Part shown: positions 18,404-27,524 of the stretch, piece by piece
How positions within the stretch are numbered: the stretch's first letter is position 1
How the letters are laid out: every line of letters begins with the position of its first letter
Assembly: GCF_013282095.1 (NCBI RefSeq)
Contig: NZ_BLTJ01000007.1
Location: forward strand, 1-64,000
From: Enterocloster alcoholdehydrogenati
GTDB lineage: Bacteria; Bacillota; Clostridia; Lachnospirales; Lachnospiraceae
Direction: 5' to 3'
Length of the DNA: 64,000 bases
Position numbers and translations under genes: made by a program
Notes under the pieces: generated by a model
The model's database searches: none
What the model was told of the DNA's origin: nothing
Seen by the model: only the letters and a program-made list of their open reading frames with translations

Positions 18404-21400
18404 TTATTCGTCTTCACCGTCATCTGTATACGCGTCATACAGATCATCTGTGTCATCATCTGCAGACCTGGAAGCCGATTCTACGCTTACAAATTCATTA
18501 TCCTTGATTTCCTGCTCCTGATAACCATAGGAAGCAAGGGATTCCTGATCATTAAAGCGGCGGTCGCCCTCTAACATGGCCCGCAGTTCGGTATCGCCGT
18601 AGTCAATGTTCTCAGTCATCTCAACTTCGGTTCCATCCTCTCTCTGCACCTGTACATCCAGTCCCAGAGACTGCATTTCCTTAAGAAGCACCTTAAAGGA
18701 CTCAGGAACGCCAGGCTCAGGGATGTTCTCGCCCTTGATAATGGCTTCGTATGTTTTCACACGTCCCACCACATCATCGGACTTCACAGTCATAATTTCC
18801 TGTAGGGTGTAGGAAGCGCCATACGCCTCCAGCGCCCAAACCTCCATCTCTCCGAAACGCTGGCCGCCGAACTGGGCTTTACCACCCAACGGCTGCTGAG
18901 TTACCAGGGAGTATGGGCCGGTAGAACGTGCGTGGATCTTATCATCTACCAGGTGATGCAGCTTCAGGTAATGCATATGTCCAATGGTAACGGCTCCGTC
19001 GAAATACTCGCCGGTACGGCCGTCTCTTAAGCGGACTTTTCCGTCTCTGCTGATCGGAACGCCCTTCCACAGTTCTCTGTGCTCCAGATGGGAGCCCAGA
19101 TAATCCATTACCTCAGGCTTCAATGTATCTTTGTATTTTGCCTCAAAATCCTCCCAGGAGCTGTTTACGTAGTCATTTGCAAGCTCCAGGGTATCCTGAA
19201 TGTCGTTCTCATTTGCACCGTCAAAAATCGGAGTGGAAACGTTGAATCCAAGGGCCTTGGCAGCAAGGCTTAAGTGGATCTCCAGCACCTGTCCGATGTT
19301 CATACGGGAAGGCACGCCCAGAGGATTCAGCACGATATCAAGAGGACGACCATTCGGAAGGAACGGCATATCCTCTACAGGAAGCACACGTGAAACCACA
19401 CCCTTATTTCCATGACGTCCAGCCATCTTATCACCTACAGAAATCTTACGTTTCTGAGCAATGTAGATGCGGACGGTCTGATTTACGCCAGGTGAAAGCT
19501 CATCGCCGTTCTCTCTTGTAAATACCTTTGCGTCAACGATAATACCATAAGCGCCGTGGGGAACCTTCAGAGAAGTATCGCGAACCTCTCTCGCCTTCTC
19601 GCCAAAGATCGCTCTTAACAGACGCTCTTCTGCGGTCAGCTCCGTCTCTCCCTTGGGAGTTACCTTTCCTACCAGGATATCTCCGGCACGCACTTCAGCG
19701 CCGATGCGGATGATGCCCCGCTCGTCCAGATCCTTTAATGCATCCTCGCCTACGCCCGGAACGTCTCTTGTGATCTCTTCCGGTCCCAGCTTGGTATCAC
19801 GGGCTTCCGCCTCATACTCCTCGATGTGAACCGAGGTATATACATCATCCTGAACCAGACGCTCGGAAAGCAGAACCGCATCCTCGTAGTTATAGCCTTC
19901 CCAGGTCATAAAGCCGATCAGCGGGTTCTTGCCAAGAGCAATCTCGCCGTTGGCAGTGGAGGGACCGTCGGCAATAACTTCGCCAGCCTCTACATGGTCA
20001 TTCTTATAAACAATCGGCTTCTGGTTATAGCAGTTGCTCTGGTTGCTTCTCTTAAATTTCGTCAGATGATATACATCACGGTTTCCGTCAGAATCTCTCT
20101 TAATGATGATCTCATTGGAAGCAGAGCGTTCTACCACACCCGCATTCTTTGCCACTACGCAGACACCGGAGTCAACGGCAGCCTTCGCCTCGATGCCGGT
20201 TCCTACTGCAGGAGCCTCAGTGCTTAACAGCGGCACGGCCTGACGCTGCATATTAGATCCCATCAGAGCGCGGTTCGCATCGTCGTTCTGAAGGAAGGGG
20301 ATCATGGCGGTAGCCACGGAGAATACCATCTTCGGAGAAACGTCCATCAGGTCAATGGTGCGTTTCTGGAATTCGGAGGTTTCAGCCTGGAAACGGCCGG
20401 CAACGTTGTTGTGAACAAAGTGACCGTCTTCATCCAGCGCCTCATTCGCCTGGGCTACAATAAAGTTATCCTCTTCATCTGCAGTCAGATATACAACCTC
20501 ATCAGTAACTCTGGGGTTCGCAGGGTCTGTTGTCTTATCCACCACGCGGTAAGGCGCTTCGATAAAGCCGTACTGGTTTACTCTCGCATAGCTTGCCAGA
20601 GAGTTGATCAGACCGATATTGGGACCCTCAGGGGTCTCGATAGGACACATACGGCCATAGTGTGTATAGTGAACGTCTCGCACCTCGAATCCGGCACGGT
20701 CTCTTGACAAACCGCCGGGGCCCAGGGCAGAAAGACGTCTCTTGTGTGTCAGCTCGGCAAGAGGATTATTCTGATCCATGAACTGAGACAGCTGGGAACT
20801 TCCGAAAAATTCCTTCACAGCCGCTGTCACAGGCTTGATGTTGATCAGAGACTGTGGTGTAATTCCGTCTACATCCTGGGTAGTCATACGCTCTCTTACC
20901 ACACGTTCCATACGGGACAGACCAATGCGGTACTGGTTCTGAAGCAGTTCTCCCACGGCACGGATACGGCGGTTGCCCAGATGATCAATATCGTCTGAGG
21001 TTCCCACTTCCTCTTCCAGATGCATATTATAGTTAATGGAAGCAATGATATCTTCCTTTGTGATATGCTTCGGAATCAGACCATGGATATTCCTGCGGAT
21101 CTCCTCCTTTAGCATCTCCTCATCGGAGCCTGCTTTTTCCAGGATAGCAGACAGAGCCGGATAATATACTAACTCTGTAACGCCAACCTCTTCAGGATCA
21201 AAGGAAACGTGAGCTCCCAGCTCTACCATCATATTAGAAAGAACCTTCTGCTTTCTGTTCGGCCCTTCTACCCATACGGATGAAACACCGGAGTTCTGAA
21301 TGCGCATGGCAGACTCTTTGTCAAGCTTTGTGCCTGCCTCAGCCAGGATCTCTCCGGTCTCCTCATTTACCACATCCTCAGCCAGCGTCTGGCCGTTGAG

Positions 21401-22264
21401 GCGGAACTTAAAGGAAAGCTTCTTATTAAATTTGTAGCGGCCAACCTTTGCCAGATCGTATCTTCTGGGGTCAAAGAACATACTGTTGAGCAGGCTCTCA
21501 GCGCTGTCAACGGATAAAGGCTCGCCGGGACGGATCTTCTTGTACAGTTCTAACAGACCATCCTGATAGTTATCAGAAGTATCCTTTCCAAAGCTGGCAA
21601 GAAGTTTCGGCTCTTCACCGAACAGTTCCAGAATCTCCGCATTAGTGCCAAAGCCCAGGGCACGGATCAAAACGGTCACAGGAACCTTACGTGTTCTGTC
21701 TACGCGGACATAAAATACATCGTTGGAATCCGTCTCATATTCCAGCCATGCGCCGCGGTTGGGGATCACGGTGCAGGTATACAGTTCCTTACCTACCTTG
21801 TCGTGACCAATGCCATAATAGATACCAGGGGAACGCACAAGCTGGCTGACGATAACACGCTCTGCACCGTTGATAACGAAGGAACCCGTGTCTGTCATCA
21901 GAGGCAGATCGCCCATGAATATCTCATGTTCGTTCATCTCATCTTTATCTTTATTGTACAGTCTAACCTTTACCTTAAGTGGTGCCGCGTAAGTGGCATC
22001 GCGTTCCTTACACTCCTCGATGGTGTACTTGACATCATCCTTGCATAATGTAAAGTCAACGAATTCCAGGCTCAGATGACCTGCAAAATCTGTGATCGGA
22101 GAGATGTCATCAAACGCTTCCTTCAGGCCTTCGTCTAAGAACCACTGATAGGAGTCTTTCTGAATCTCGATCAGGTTTGGCATCTGAAGGACTTCCTTCT
22201 GCCTTGAATAGCTCATTCTTACGCTTTTCCCGGCTGGTACCGGACGTATTCTGCTTTTCTCCAT
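18404..22264 (-). CDS. rpoB: RNA polymerase subunit beta
   Basis: Beta subunit of 1286 residues. The rifampicin-pocket segment [20 protein letters not shown] followed by [12 protein letters not shown] is of the sensitive type, and [12 protein letters not shown] and the C-terminal [16 protein letters not shown] are present. The frame is open to 22432, but AGGGGTGA upstream of the ATG at 22264 and alignment of [19 protein letters not shown] with other RpoB fix this start. It heads the rpoBC operon. The gene upstream is on the opposite strand, so rpoB is detached from rplJ/rplL and has its own promoter and a leader of about 150 bases. Confidence 0.98.
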   Translation of the reverse strand: MEKSRIRPVPAGKSVRMSYSRQKEVLQMPNLIEIQKDSYQWFLDEGLKEAFDDISPITDFAGHLSLEFVDFTLCKDDVKYTIEECKERDATYAAPLKVKVRLYNKDKDEMNEHEIFMGDLPLMTDTGSFVINGAERVIVSQLVRSPGIYYGIGHDKVGKELYTCTVIPNRGAWLEYETDSNDVFYVRVDRTRKVPVTVLIRALGFGTNAEILELFGEEPKLLASFGKDTSDNYQDGLLELYKKIRPGEPLSVDSAESLLNSMFFDPRRYDLAKVGRYKFNKKLSFKFRLNGQTLAEDVVNEETGEILAEAGTKLDKESAMRIQNSGVSSVWVEGPNRKQKVLSNMMVELGAHVSFDPEEVGVTELVYYPALSAILEKAGSDEEMLKEEIRRNIHGLIPKHITKEDIIASINYNMHLEEEVGTSDDIDHLGNRRIRAVGELLQNQYRIGLSRMERVVRERMTTQDVDGITPQSLINIKPVTAAVKEFFGSSQLSQFMDQNNPLAELTHKRRLSALGPGGLSRDRAGFEVRDVHYTHYGRMCPIETPEGPNIGLINSLASYARVNQYGFIEAPYRVVDKTTDPANPRVTDEVVYLTADEEDNFIVAQANEALDEDGHFVHNNVAGRFQAETSEFQKRTIDLMDVSPKMVFSVATAMIPFLQNDDANRALMGSNMQRQAVPLLSTEAPAVGTGIEAKAAVDSGVCVVAKNAGVVERSASNEIIIKRDSDGNRDVYHLTKFKRSNQSNCYNQKPIVYKNDHVEAGEVIADGPSTANGEIALGKNPLIGFMTWEGYNYEDAVLLSERLVQDDVYTSVHIEEYEAEARDTKLGPEEITRDVPGVGEDALKDLDERGIIRIGAEVRAGDILVGKVTPKGETELTAEERLLRAIFGEKAREVRDTSLKVPHGAYGIIVDAKVFTRENGDELSPGVNQTVRIYIAQKRKISVGDKMAGRHGNKGVVSRVLPVEDMPFLPNGRPLDIVLNPLGVPSRMNIGQVLEIHLSLAAKALGFNVSTPIFDGANENDIQDTLELANDYVNSSWEDFEAKYKDTLKPEVMDYLGSHLEHRELWKGVPISRDGKVRLRDGRTGEYFDGAVTIGHMHYLKLHHLVDDKIHARSTGPYSLVTQQPLGGKAQFGGQRFGEMEVWALEAYGASYTLQEIMTVKSDDVVGRVKTYEAIIKGENIPEPGVPESFKVLLKEMQSLGLDVQVQREDGTEVEMTENIDYGDTELRAMLEGDRRFNDQESLASYGYQEQEIKDNEFVSVESASRSADDDTDDLYDAYTDDGEDE

Positions 22265-22422
22265 TGACGTTTCACCCCTGTTTTCTAATTTGGTTGCAAT
22301 ATCCCGTTCGTCTGGAGGACAGGCGTCTCTTCCAGCACTTTGGGCCATTACTGTCGTTCTCGGTAATCGGACGTCGCGGTATGGGCGCAAAAAGCCCACG
22401 ACGCCACAATAGTGCACACTCC

Positions 22423-22451
22423 ATAATATCATAGCTATGTCAAGGTGTCAA
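22423..22451 (-). promoter_or_regulatory. Promoter of rpoBC
   Basis: On the minus strand TTGACA (22446-22451), a 17-base spacer and TATTAT (22423-22428). The leader of about 150 bases contains a GGGC/GCCC hairpin near 22381-22398. Confidence 0.75.
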
Positions 22452-22461
22452 GAATTTTTTC

Positions 22462-22490
22462 TTGCTTTTTCCTTACGAAAATGATATACT
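22462..22490 (+). promoter_or_regulatory. Promoter of the small membrane protein gene
   Basis: TTGCTT (22462-22467), a 17-base spacer and TATACT (22485-22490) lie back to back with the rpoB promoter. Confidence 0.65.
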
Positions 22491-22573
22491 GTTATAGAAT
22501 GTCTTCTGGCAGGTATGACAGTTTTTTACTGCAAAGGAGAAGGAAATTATTTACAATCTGGAGGTATACCGAT

Positions 22574-23026
22574 ATGGTACAAACCATTCTAAACGTATTG
22601 CTGGTACTCCTGATCATCGCGGCTGTTGTGCTTGCAGTCCTCTATTTCCTGGGAAACAAGCTGCAGAAGCGTCAGGCAGAACAGCAGCAGATGCTGGATG
22701 CCGCCGCTCAGACCGTATCCATGCTGGTGATCGACAAGAAAAAGCTGAAGCTGACACAGGCCGGACTGCCTAAGATGGTGGTGGATCAGACGCCCAAGTA
22801 TATGCGCTGGACCAAGGTTCCTGTGGTAAAGGCAAAGATCGGTCCCAAGGTGATGACGCTGATCGCCGATGCAAGAGTATTCGAGTCTCTTCCTGTAAAG
22901 ACGGAGGCAAAGGTAGTCTTAAGCGGTATCTACATTACCCAGATCAAGAGCGTACGGGGAGGCTCTATTCCTACTCCTCCAAAGAAAAAGGGATTTTTTG
23001 CAAAATTCAAAAAGAAAAAGCAATAA
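22574..23026 (+). CDS. Single-pass membrane protein of unknown function
   Basis: A 150-residue protein with one N-terminal transmembrane helix (about residues 5-28), then a KLQKRQAEQQQ stretch and a soluble domain of alternating strands (SMLVIDKKKLKLTQAGLP, VPVVKAKIGPKVMTLI). The tail is very basic (KKKGFFAKFKKKK). I do not recognise the family. Positive residues after the helix suggest the soluble part stays in the cytoplasm. GGAGGT eight bases before the ATG at 22574 decides the start. It is monocistronic, transcribed away from rpoB, and ends in a terminator. Confidence 0.75.
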   Translation: MVQTILNVLLVLLIIAAVVLAVLYFLGNKLQKRQAEQQQMLDAAAQTVSMLVIDKKKLKLTQAGLPKMVVDQTPKYMRWTKVPVVKAKIGPKVMTLIADARVFESLPVKTEAKVVLSGIYITQIKSVRGGSIPTPPKKKGFFAKFKKKKQ

Positions 23027-23033
23027 TTTCGAA

Positions 23034-23075
23034 AACAGCCGGCTCCTGAGTTTTCTCAGATACCGGCTGTTTTTG
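23034..23075. terminator. Terminator between the membrane protein gene and the DUF1934 gene
   Basis: AACAGCCGG (23034-23042) pairs with CCGGCTGTT (23063-23071), followed by T residues. It serves the plus-strand gene and possibly also the convergent one. Confidence 0.8.
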
Positions 23076-23098
23076 TTCCGTATTAGCTGTTTTATTTC

Positions 23099-23530
23099 TC
23101 AGTCCTGAACCATGCAGGACTGTACATCCACGCAGATGCGGCAGTCCGACATATGTTCATAGTTGATATCCAGAGAATAGTCCACATGGACCTTTAGGCT
23201 GTCCTTCCCTTTTTCTACCCGAAAACGGTTCGCCTGGATACCCACTATCATATCCCCCATGGGGGTGCTGTAACAGGAGAGGTTCTTTTTATTTTTCTCA
23301 AACAGCATATGGCTGTTGGCTGCTCCCTTTTTGATGATGTCCATGGAAGAGTCTGAAATTTTGATCACGTTCTTTACCGTCTCTTCCATTCCTTCAAGTA
23401 CCTCCTCGTAGAGGATATAGTGCTTTCCGTTCTTCTGATAATAATCACCCCGGACGACCATTTCCACATCATTATCTTCCTCATCCATGGTGTGGATGCC
23501 GTTTATGGTGACCAGCACGTCTTTCGTCAT
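23099..23530 (-). CDS. DUF1934 family beta-barrel protein
   Basis: A 143-residue DUF1934 (YwiB-like, calycin-type) protein. Family segments are the YYQKNGKHYILYEE block, a central MLFEKNKKNLSCYSTPMGDM block and C-terminal VDYSLDINYEHMSDC. Function is unknown; related genes often neighbour cell-wall or arginyl-tRNA synthetase genes. AGAAGGAG before the ATG at 23530 sets the start, and codons further upstream are discarded. It lies 91 bases downstream of ddl and is probably co-transcribed with it. Confidence 0.85.
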   Translation of the reverse strand: MTKDVLVTINGIHTMDEEDNDVEMVVRGDYYQKNGKHYILYEEVLEGMEETVKNVIKISDSSMDIIKKGAANSHMLFEKNKKNLSCYSTPMGDMIVGIQANRFRVEKGKDSLKVHVDYSLDINYEHMSDCRICVDVQSCMVQD

Positions 23531-23621
23531 GTTTTTCTCCTTCTTTTGCCCTTTTGCCGCACATCCAGACCGCAGGTTCTGAGACTTCCGGGCACACGTC
23601 TGCACTATGGCGCCGCACGTT

Positions 23622-24683
23622 TCAGGAAAAGCGTTTTAAACCATGCTCTAAGAGCATATCTACCAGCTGTTCCTTTCCGATACCTCTTGCTTCCCACAGC
23701 ATCGGATACATACTGATCGCCGTAAAGCCGGGCATTGTATTGATCTCATTAAATACAACCTCTCCGTCAGCTTTCACAAAGAAGTCCACTCTTGATAAAC
23801 CATAGCCGTCAACTGCCTTAAAAATAGCGGCCGCCGCCCTGGGGATCTGCTCTGCAGCGTCGCCGGGAAGTTCAGGATCTGTAACCGTCTTTGACTCTGC
23901 ATTGTAATATTTTGCATCAAAATCATAGAAATCAGCCGCTGCCAGGATCTCTCCTACGCCGGAGGCCTTTATCTCCTCGCTGCCGCCGCCGAATACAGCG
24001 CACTCCACCTCGCGGCCTGTGATCATTTCTTCTACCAGAAGCTTGCGGTCATGGCGGGCCGCTTCTTTTAAGCCAGCTTCCAGTTCTGCTCTGTTTTCCG
24101 CCTTGCTGACTCCCTTAGATGAGCCTGCATTGGAGGGTTTAATAAACACCGGGTATGAAAAACGGCTCTCAATCCGGCTCACTGTGCGGTCCATATCTGC
24201 CAGCTGCTCCCTCATGACCGGAACATATGCCGCCTGGCGGATCCCCAGTCCGTCTACAATGATCTTGGTATACAGTTTATCCATAGAAACTGCAGACGCC
24301 AGAACGCCGCAGCCCACATAAGGAATCTTTGCCAGCTCCAGAAGGCCCTGAATGGTGCCGTCCTCACCGTACAGACCGTGAAGCACCGGAAATACCACAT
24401 CCAGTTTAACTTCTTCCGTCTTTCCATCTTTCACAAACACAGCGCATTTCTTCACAGCATCGGGAAGAATAGCGGCAGACGTCGGGCTCTCTCTCCAGGA
24501 GTCATCCCGGATCTGATCTACGGAATCTGCTTTCACCCAATGGCCCTCCTGGGTAATTCCGATCAGAACTAAATTATATTTATCTTTATTGATGCGGTCA
24601 ATCACGTTTGCAGCTGACATACAGGAAACTACGTGCTCTGATGACTGTCCGCCAAAAATCACTGCTGCTGTTTTCTTTTCCAT
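23622..24683 (-). CDS. ddl: D-alanine--D-alanine ligase
   Basis: A 353-residue ATP-grasp ligase that makes the D-Ala-D-Ala end of peptidoglycan precursors. It shows the N-terminal GGQSSEHVVSCMSA substrate loop, VFIKPSNAGSSKGV, the omega-loop sequence FYDFDAKY with the Tyr-containing type expected of D-Ala-D-Ala rather than D-lactate ligases, and the metal-binding end VFNEINTMPGFT. Length is normal. GGAGTG lies before the ATG at 24683. It is divergent from spoIIR with less than 100 bases between. Confidence 0.95.
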   Translation of the reverse strand: MEKKTAAVIFGGQSSEHVVSCMSAANVIDRINKDKYNLVLIGITQEGHWVKADSVDQIRDDSWRESPTSAAILPDAVKKCAVFVKDGKTEEVKLDVVFPVLHGLYGEDGTIQGLLELAKIPYVGCGVLASAVSMDKLYTKIIVDGLGIRQAAYVPVMREQLADMDRTVSRIESRFSYPVFIKPSNAGSSKGVSKAENRAELEAGLKEAARHDRKLLVEEMITGREVECAVFGGGSEEIKASGVGEILAAADFYDFDAKYYNAESKTVTDPELPGDAAEQIPRAAAAIFKAVDGYGLSRVDFFVKADGEVVFNEINTMPGFTAISMYPMLWEARGIGKEQLVDMLLEHGLKRFS

Positions 24684-24718
24684 TATCTGGTTTTCACTCC
24701 TTTATTTAAAATACAAAC

Positions 24719-24748
24719 GTATACAGTATAGCATATGTGGAGATAAAT
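24719..24748 (+). promoter_or_regulatory. spoIIR: Candidate sigma-F promoter of spoIIR
   Basis: GTATA (24719-24723), a 15-base spacer and GGAGATAAAT (24739-24748) resemble the forespore sigma-F consensus (GyATA and GGnnAnAnTR), with the T of the last TR shifted by one. The position, 33 bases before the gene, and the known sigma-F control of spoIIR support it. Confidence 0.5.
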
Positions 24749-24780
24749 AGAAATACCCCAACGAAAGGAGTCCCAATTAT

Positions 24781-25416
24781 ATGAAACGTTCCCTCTTTTT
24801 ACCATCGACCTCTGTACTTACCCTGATCCTGACCCTTTTTCTTCTCCTTATTTCTGCCCGAACCGCTTCTCAGGAGGCCATGGCCTCCCGGATCGCCCCG
24901 GATATTCTGCGTTTTCACGTTCTGGCTGCCAGCAACTCTTCCAAAGACCAGACCCTCAAGCTGGGAGTCCGCGACACCATTCTGTCTGTCATCCAGTCCT
25001 CCGCCCCCAAAAACGCTTCCAAACCCCAGTTAGAGCGCTGGATCGCGCAGCACCGCTCTCAGCTCATCTGCGCTGCGGAAAACTGGCTTTCCTCTCAGGA
25101 CGCCCCGGCTCCCGTATCCCTTTCCCTGACCCGCGACTATTTTCCCACCAAAACCTACGGCCAGGCCTCCTTCCCCTGCGGTGTGTATGATGCCGTTCGG
25201 GTCACCATAGGTAATGGAAAAGGACGCAACTGGTGGTGCGTCCTTTATCCCAGCCTCTGCCTTACAGACTCTCTCACAGCCACAGTTCCTGATCGTTCCA
25301 GGAGCCAGCTGGCCCATATGATGGATTCAAAGGACTACGAAACCATTTTCCATGAGCCTCCCAAAGTAGAGATCCGTTTCCGGCTTTTAGACCTGATTAC
25401 AGGCGCAGATTCTTAA
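24781..25416 (+). CDS. spoIIR: Stage II sporulation protein R
   Basis: A 211-residue SpoIIR, the secreted forespore signal that triggers processing of pro-sigma-E in the mother cell. It has an N-terminal signal or anchor helix (residues 10-27), then the family sequence RFHVLAASNSSKDQTLKLGVRDTIL and the central YFPTKTYGQASFPCGVYDAVRV and GRNWWCVLYPSLC. Length is normal. AAAGGAG precedes the ATG. A sigma-F-like promoter lies upstream. Its presence marks the organism as a spore-former. Confidence 0.95.
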   Translation: MKRSLFLPSTSVLTLILTLFLLLISARTASQEAMASRIAPDILRFHVLAASNSSKDQTLKLGVRDTILSVIQSSAPKNASKPQLERWIAQHRSQLICAAENWLSSQDAPAPVSLSLTRDYFPTKTYGQASFPCGVYDAVRVTIGNGKGRNWWCVLYPSLCLTDSLTATVPDRSRSQLAHMMDSKDYETIFHEPPKVEIRFRLLDLITGADS

Positions 25417-25453
25417 TTCTGCGCCTGCCTTGTCTTACGCTCTTGTTTTTGCC

Positions 25454-25657
25454 CTACTGTTTCTGCCGGTCCAGCATTTCCTGCAGCGCTTCATCGCTGT
25501 CATCGATCCAGATGTCCTCTTCCTCTTCGTTCAGTCCCAGATAGTTGGCCAGAGTTCTCTCATCATCGCTGTTGTTCCACCGGCTGATATAGCGGTCAAT
25601 TTCCTCAAACCCGATCTCTCCCGCCAGATAACGTTCCTTAAAATTCTTCTCTTCCAT
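25454..25657 (-). CDS. Small acidic hypothetical protein
   Basis: A 67-residue, acidic, probably alpha-helical protein (FEEIDRYISRWNNSDDERTLANYLGLNEEEEDIWIDD). Its family is not recognised. It starts two bases after the stop of the GntR gene with GAGAAGG as ribosome site, so it is translationally coupled to the regulator and is the last gene of the ispE-gntR unit. Confidence 0.65.
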   Translation of the reverse strand: MEEKNFKERYLAGEIGFEEIDRYISRWNNSDDERTLANYLGLNEEEEDIWIDDSDEALQEMLDRQKQ

Positions 25658-25659
25658 CT

Positions 25660-26364
25660 TTACCTTCTCCCGCGGCCAGGAAGAATATTTTCCTCCTGCT
25701 CCTTAATATTCTTTGAAACCGTGATCTCCTGGTTATCGATATGCTCCCTGGCCGCCAGCTTGGCCTCGCTTAAATTTCTGCCCTTTAAGGCATTTAAAAT
25801 ATGTTCATGCTCTACCATCAGCACCTGGCGCTTGTCTGCATCTTTAATATATTCCAGACGGTAGCGGTACATCTGCTCCCGCAGATTATTCAGCATCTGC
25901 ACCAGCTTGTCATTTCCCGTGCTGAGATAAATCACATCATGAAATGCCTCGTCGCTCTCTGCCATTTCCATGGGACTGCCGCTGCGGATGGCCCTGCAGA
26001 AAATCTCCTGCCTCTGCTCCAGCTGCACCAGATCCTCCTGCGTCATCCGCTGGCAGGCCAGTTCAATCGCCAGTTCCTCTAAAGACCGGCGCACCTCCAG
26101 CACGTCTCTGAGGCTCTTTTCCGAAATCTTTGCCACTTCCGCTCCCTTGCGCGGGATCATTAGCACCAGGCCTTCCAGCTCCAGCTTGCGGATCGCCTCG
26201 CGGATGGGAGTGCGGCTTACGCCCAGCTTCTCAGCCAGCTGAATCTCCATCAGGCGCTCACCCGGAGCCAGCTCACCCTTTAAGATCGCCTGACGCAGGG
26301 TATTAAACACCACGTCACGCAGCGGCAGATACTCGTTCATATTTACCTTGAAATTGTTGTCCAT
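25660..26364 (-). CDS. GntR family (FadR/FCD type) transcriptional regulator
   Basis: A 234-residue regulator with an N-terminal winged helix (residues 12-75: LRQAILKGELAPGERL, VSRTPIREAIRKLELEGLV) and an alpha-helical FCD effector domain (about 85-215) carrying the usual metal or ligand residues in ESDEAFHDVIY and EHEHILNAL. The ligand is unknown, often a carboxylate. The gene follows ispE by 15 bases. A 12-bp palindrome, ATTGTATACAAT, typical of FadR-type operators, lies in the ispE promoter region and suggests autoregulation of the operon. Confidence 0.9.
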   Translation of the reverse strand: MDNNFKVNMNEYLPLRDVVFNTLRQAILKGELAPGERLMEIQLAEKLGVSRTPIREAIRKLELEGLVLMIPRKGAEVAKISEKSLRDVLEVRRSLEELAIELACQRMTQEDLVQLEQRQEIFCRAIRSGSPMEMAESDEAFHDVIYLSTGNDKLVQMLNNLREQMYRYRLEYIKDADKRQVLMVEHEHILNALKGRNLSEAKLAAREHIDNQEITVSKNIKEQEENILPGRGRR

Positions 26365-26379
26365 GACCTTACTCTCCCC

Positions 26380-27294
26380 TTATCTTCGCGGCCTGCCGGC
26401 CGTGCTTTTTCCAATATTAAAAAAATTCGTCAGGTATACCTGCTTTGCCAGACCGGAGCCTTCACCGTAGCGCAGAACCTGGTAGGCCTTTCTTGCCGCC
26501 GCCGGATTGGTAAACAATCCGAACACGGTAGGGCCGCTTCCGCTCATCATGGCATTCACCGCTCCCTGTTCCTTCATCAGATCCTCGATCTGACCGATCA
26601 CTGGATAACGGCCTGCCGTCACCCGTTCAAGAACATTTCCAAATTTTCCCGCCACTGCGTAGAGGTCTTTTTTGCGGATCTCCTCGATCATCCCGTCGAT
26701 ATCCGGGTGATCCTCTGGTTTTAGATCCATGGCGTCCAGACTTTCGTACACTGTTTTCGTGGAAACGCTGATCCCTGGCTTTGCGATCAGCACCTGACAC
26801 TGGGGGATCGCCGGAAGTCTGGTCAGTTTCTCTCCTATTCCTTCAGAAAGGGCTGTGCCGCGCATAATGCAGTAGGGAATATCCGCGCCAAGCTTTACCC
26901 CCCGTTCCATAAGTTCCTGCAGAGTAAGCTCCAGACCAAACATACGGTTTACGCCATAGAGTACCGCAGCCGCATCCGTACTTCCGCCGGCCATCCCTGC
27001 GGATACGGGGATAAACTTTCTCAGACGGATGGACAGACCCTCCTTGATTCCAAACTCTTCAAACAACAGAGCTGCCGCCCGATATGCCAGATTCTGCTCG
27101 TTGTCCGGCAGATAAAACAGATTGGTCTCCAGCCGGATCCCCGGCTCTCTGGTACGGTACAGATCAATCCGGTCATGGAGCCCTACCGTCTGCATGACCA
27201 TGCGGACCTCATGGTAGCCGTCCGGCTTTCTTCCCAGTACGTCCAGAGCCAGATTGATCTTTCCGTATGCCTTTAAGCGTAAATGCGCAATCAT
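26380..27294 (-). CDS. ispE: 4-diphosphocytidyl-2-C-methyl-D-erythritol kinase
   Basis: IspE of 304 residues, the GHMP-type kinase of the MEP isoprenoid pathway. Motifs are KAYGKINLALDVLGRKPDGYHE near the N terminus, the glycine-rich ATP loop PVSAGMAGGSTDAAA, and the C-terminal MMSGSGPTVFGLF. An open frame extends 77 codons further upstream across the promoter region, but GGGAGCAG before the ATG at 27294 and the family start show the true N terminus. It is the first gene of the ispE-gntR-small protein unit. Confidence 0.95.
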   Translation of the reverse strand: MIAHLRLKAYGKINLALDVLGRKPDGYHEVRMVMQTVGLHDRIDLYRTREPGIRLETNLFYLPDNEQNLAYRAAALLFEEFGIKEGLSIRLRKFIPVSAGMAGGSTDAAAVLYGVNRMFGLELTLQELMERGVKLGADIPYCIMRGTALSEGIGEKLTRLPAIPQCQVLIAKPGISVSTKTVYESLDAMDLKPEDHPDIDGMIEEIRKKDLYAVAGKFGNVLERVTAGRYPVIGQIEDLMKEQGAVNAMMSGSGPTVFGLFTNPAAARKAYQVLRYGEGSGLAKQVYLTNFFNIGKSTAGRPRR

Positions 27295-27349
27295 TCCCAC
27301 TGCTCCCTTTTTCTTTATTGTTCCTGCTGCTGTTTTTATAATACATAAC

Positions 27350-27361
27350 ATTGTATACAAT
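27350..27361. promoter_or_regulatory. Candidate GntR operator in the ispE promoter
   Basis: ATTGTATACAAT is a perfect 12-bp palindrome with the GTATAC core typical of FadR-type GntR regulators. On the minus strand it lies directly before a TATTAT -10 candidate (27339-27344), i.e. between the -10 and a weak -35, where binding would repress transcription. Confidence 0.55.
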
Positions 27362-27470
27362 AAAATGGCGCGATTTTCAATATGTAAAATATACAAAAAA
27401 TGACCTTTTATTTGGACATCTCCACGAAGCGACAGGGAATGAACGCCTCTGACGGCCTTTTCTGATAAAC

Positions 27471-27510
27471 CACTGCACGGGACGCCTCCCAAGAAACGTC
27501 CCGTGCAGTG
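27471..27510 (-). terminator. Long hairpin after the YesL-like gene
   Basis: A perfect 14-bp stem (27471-27484 with 27497-27510) and a 12-base loop lie 15 bases after the stop codon at 27525. The T tract on the minus side is weak (GGTTTATC), so it may be a terminator or an mRNA 3'-end stabiliser. Confidence 0.6.
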
Positions 27511-27524
27511 ATTAAAGCAATCCA

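Noticed and set aside
11230-22264. Drug-resistance changes in rpsL or rpoB.
   Set aside because: The S12 lysine loops and the RpoB rifampicin segment read as the usual sensitive types.
22265-22432. N-terminal extension of RpoB by 56 codons.
   Set aside because: The ribosome site and homology place the start at 22264. The upstream codons lie in the leader, and the sequence is not RpoB-like.
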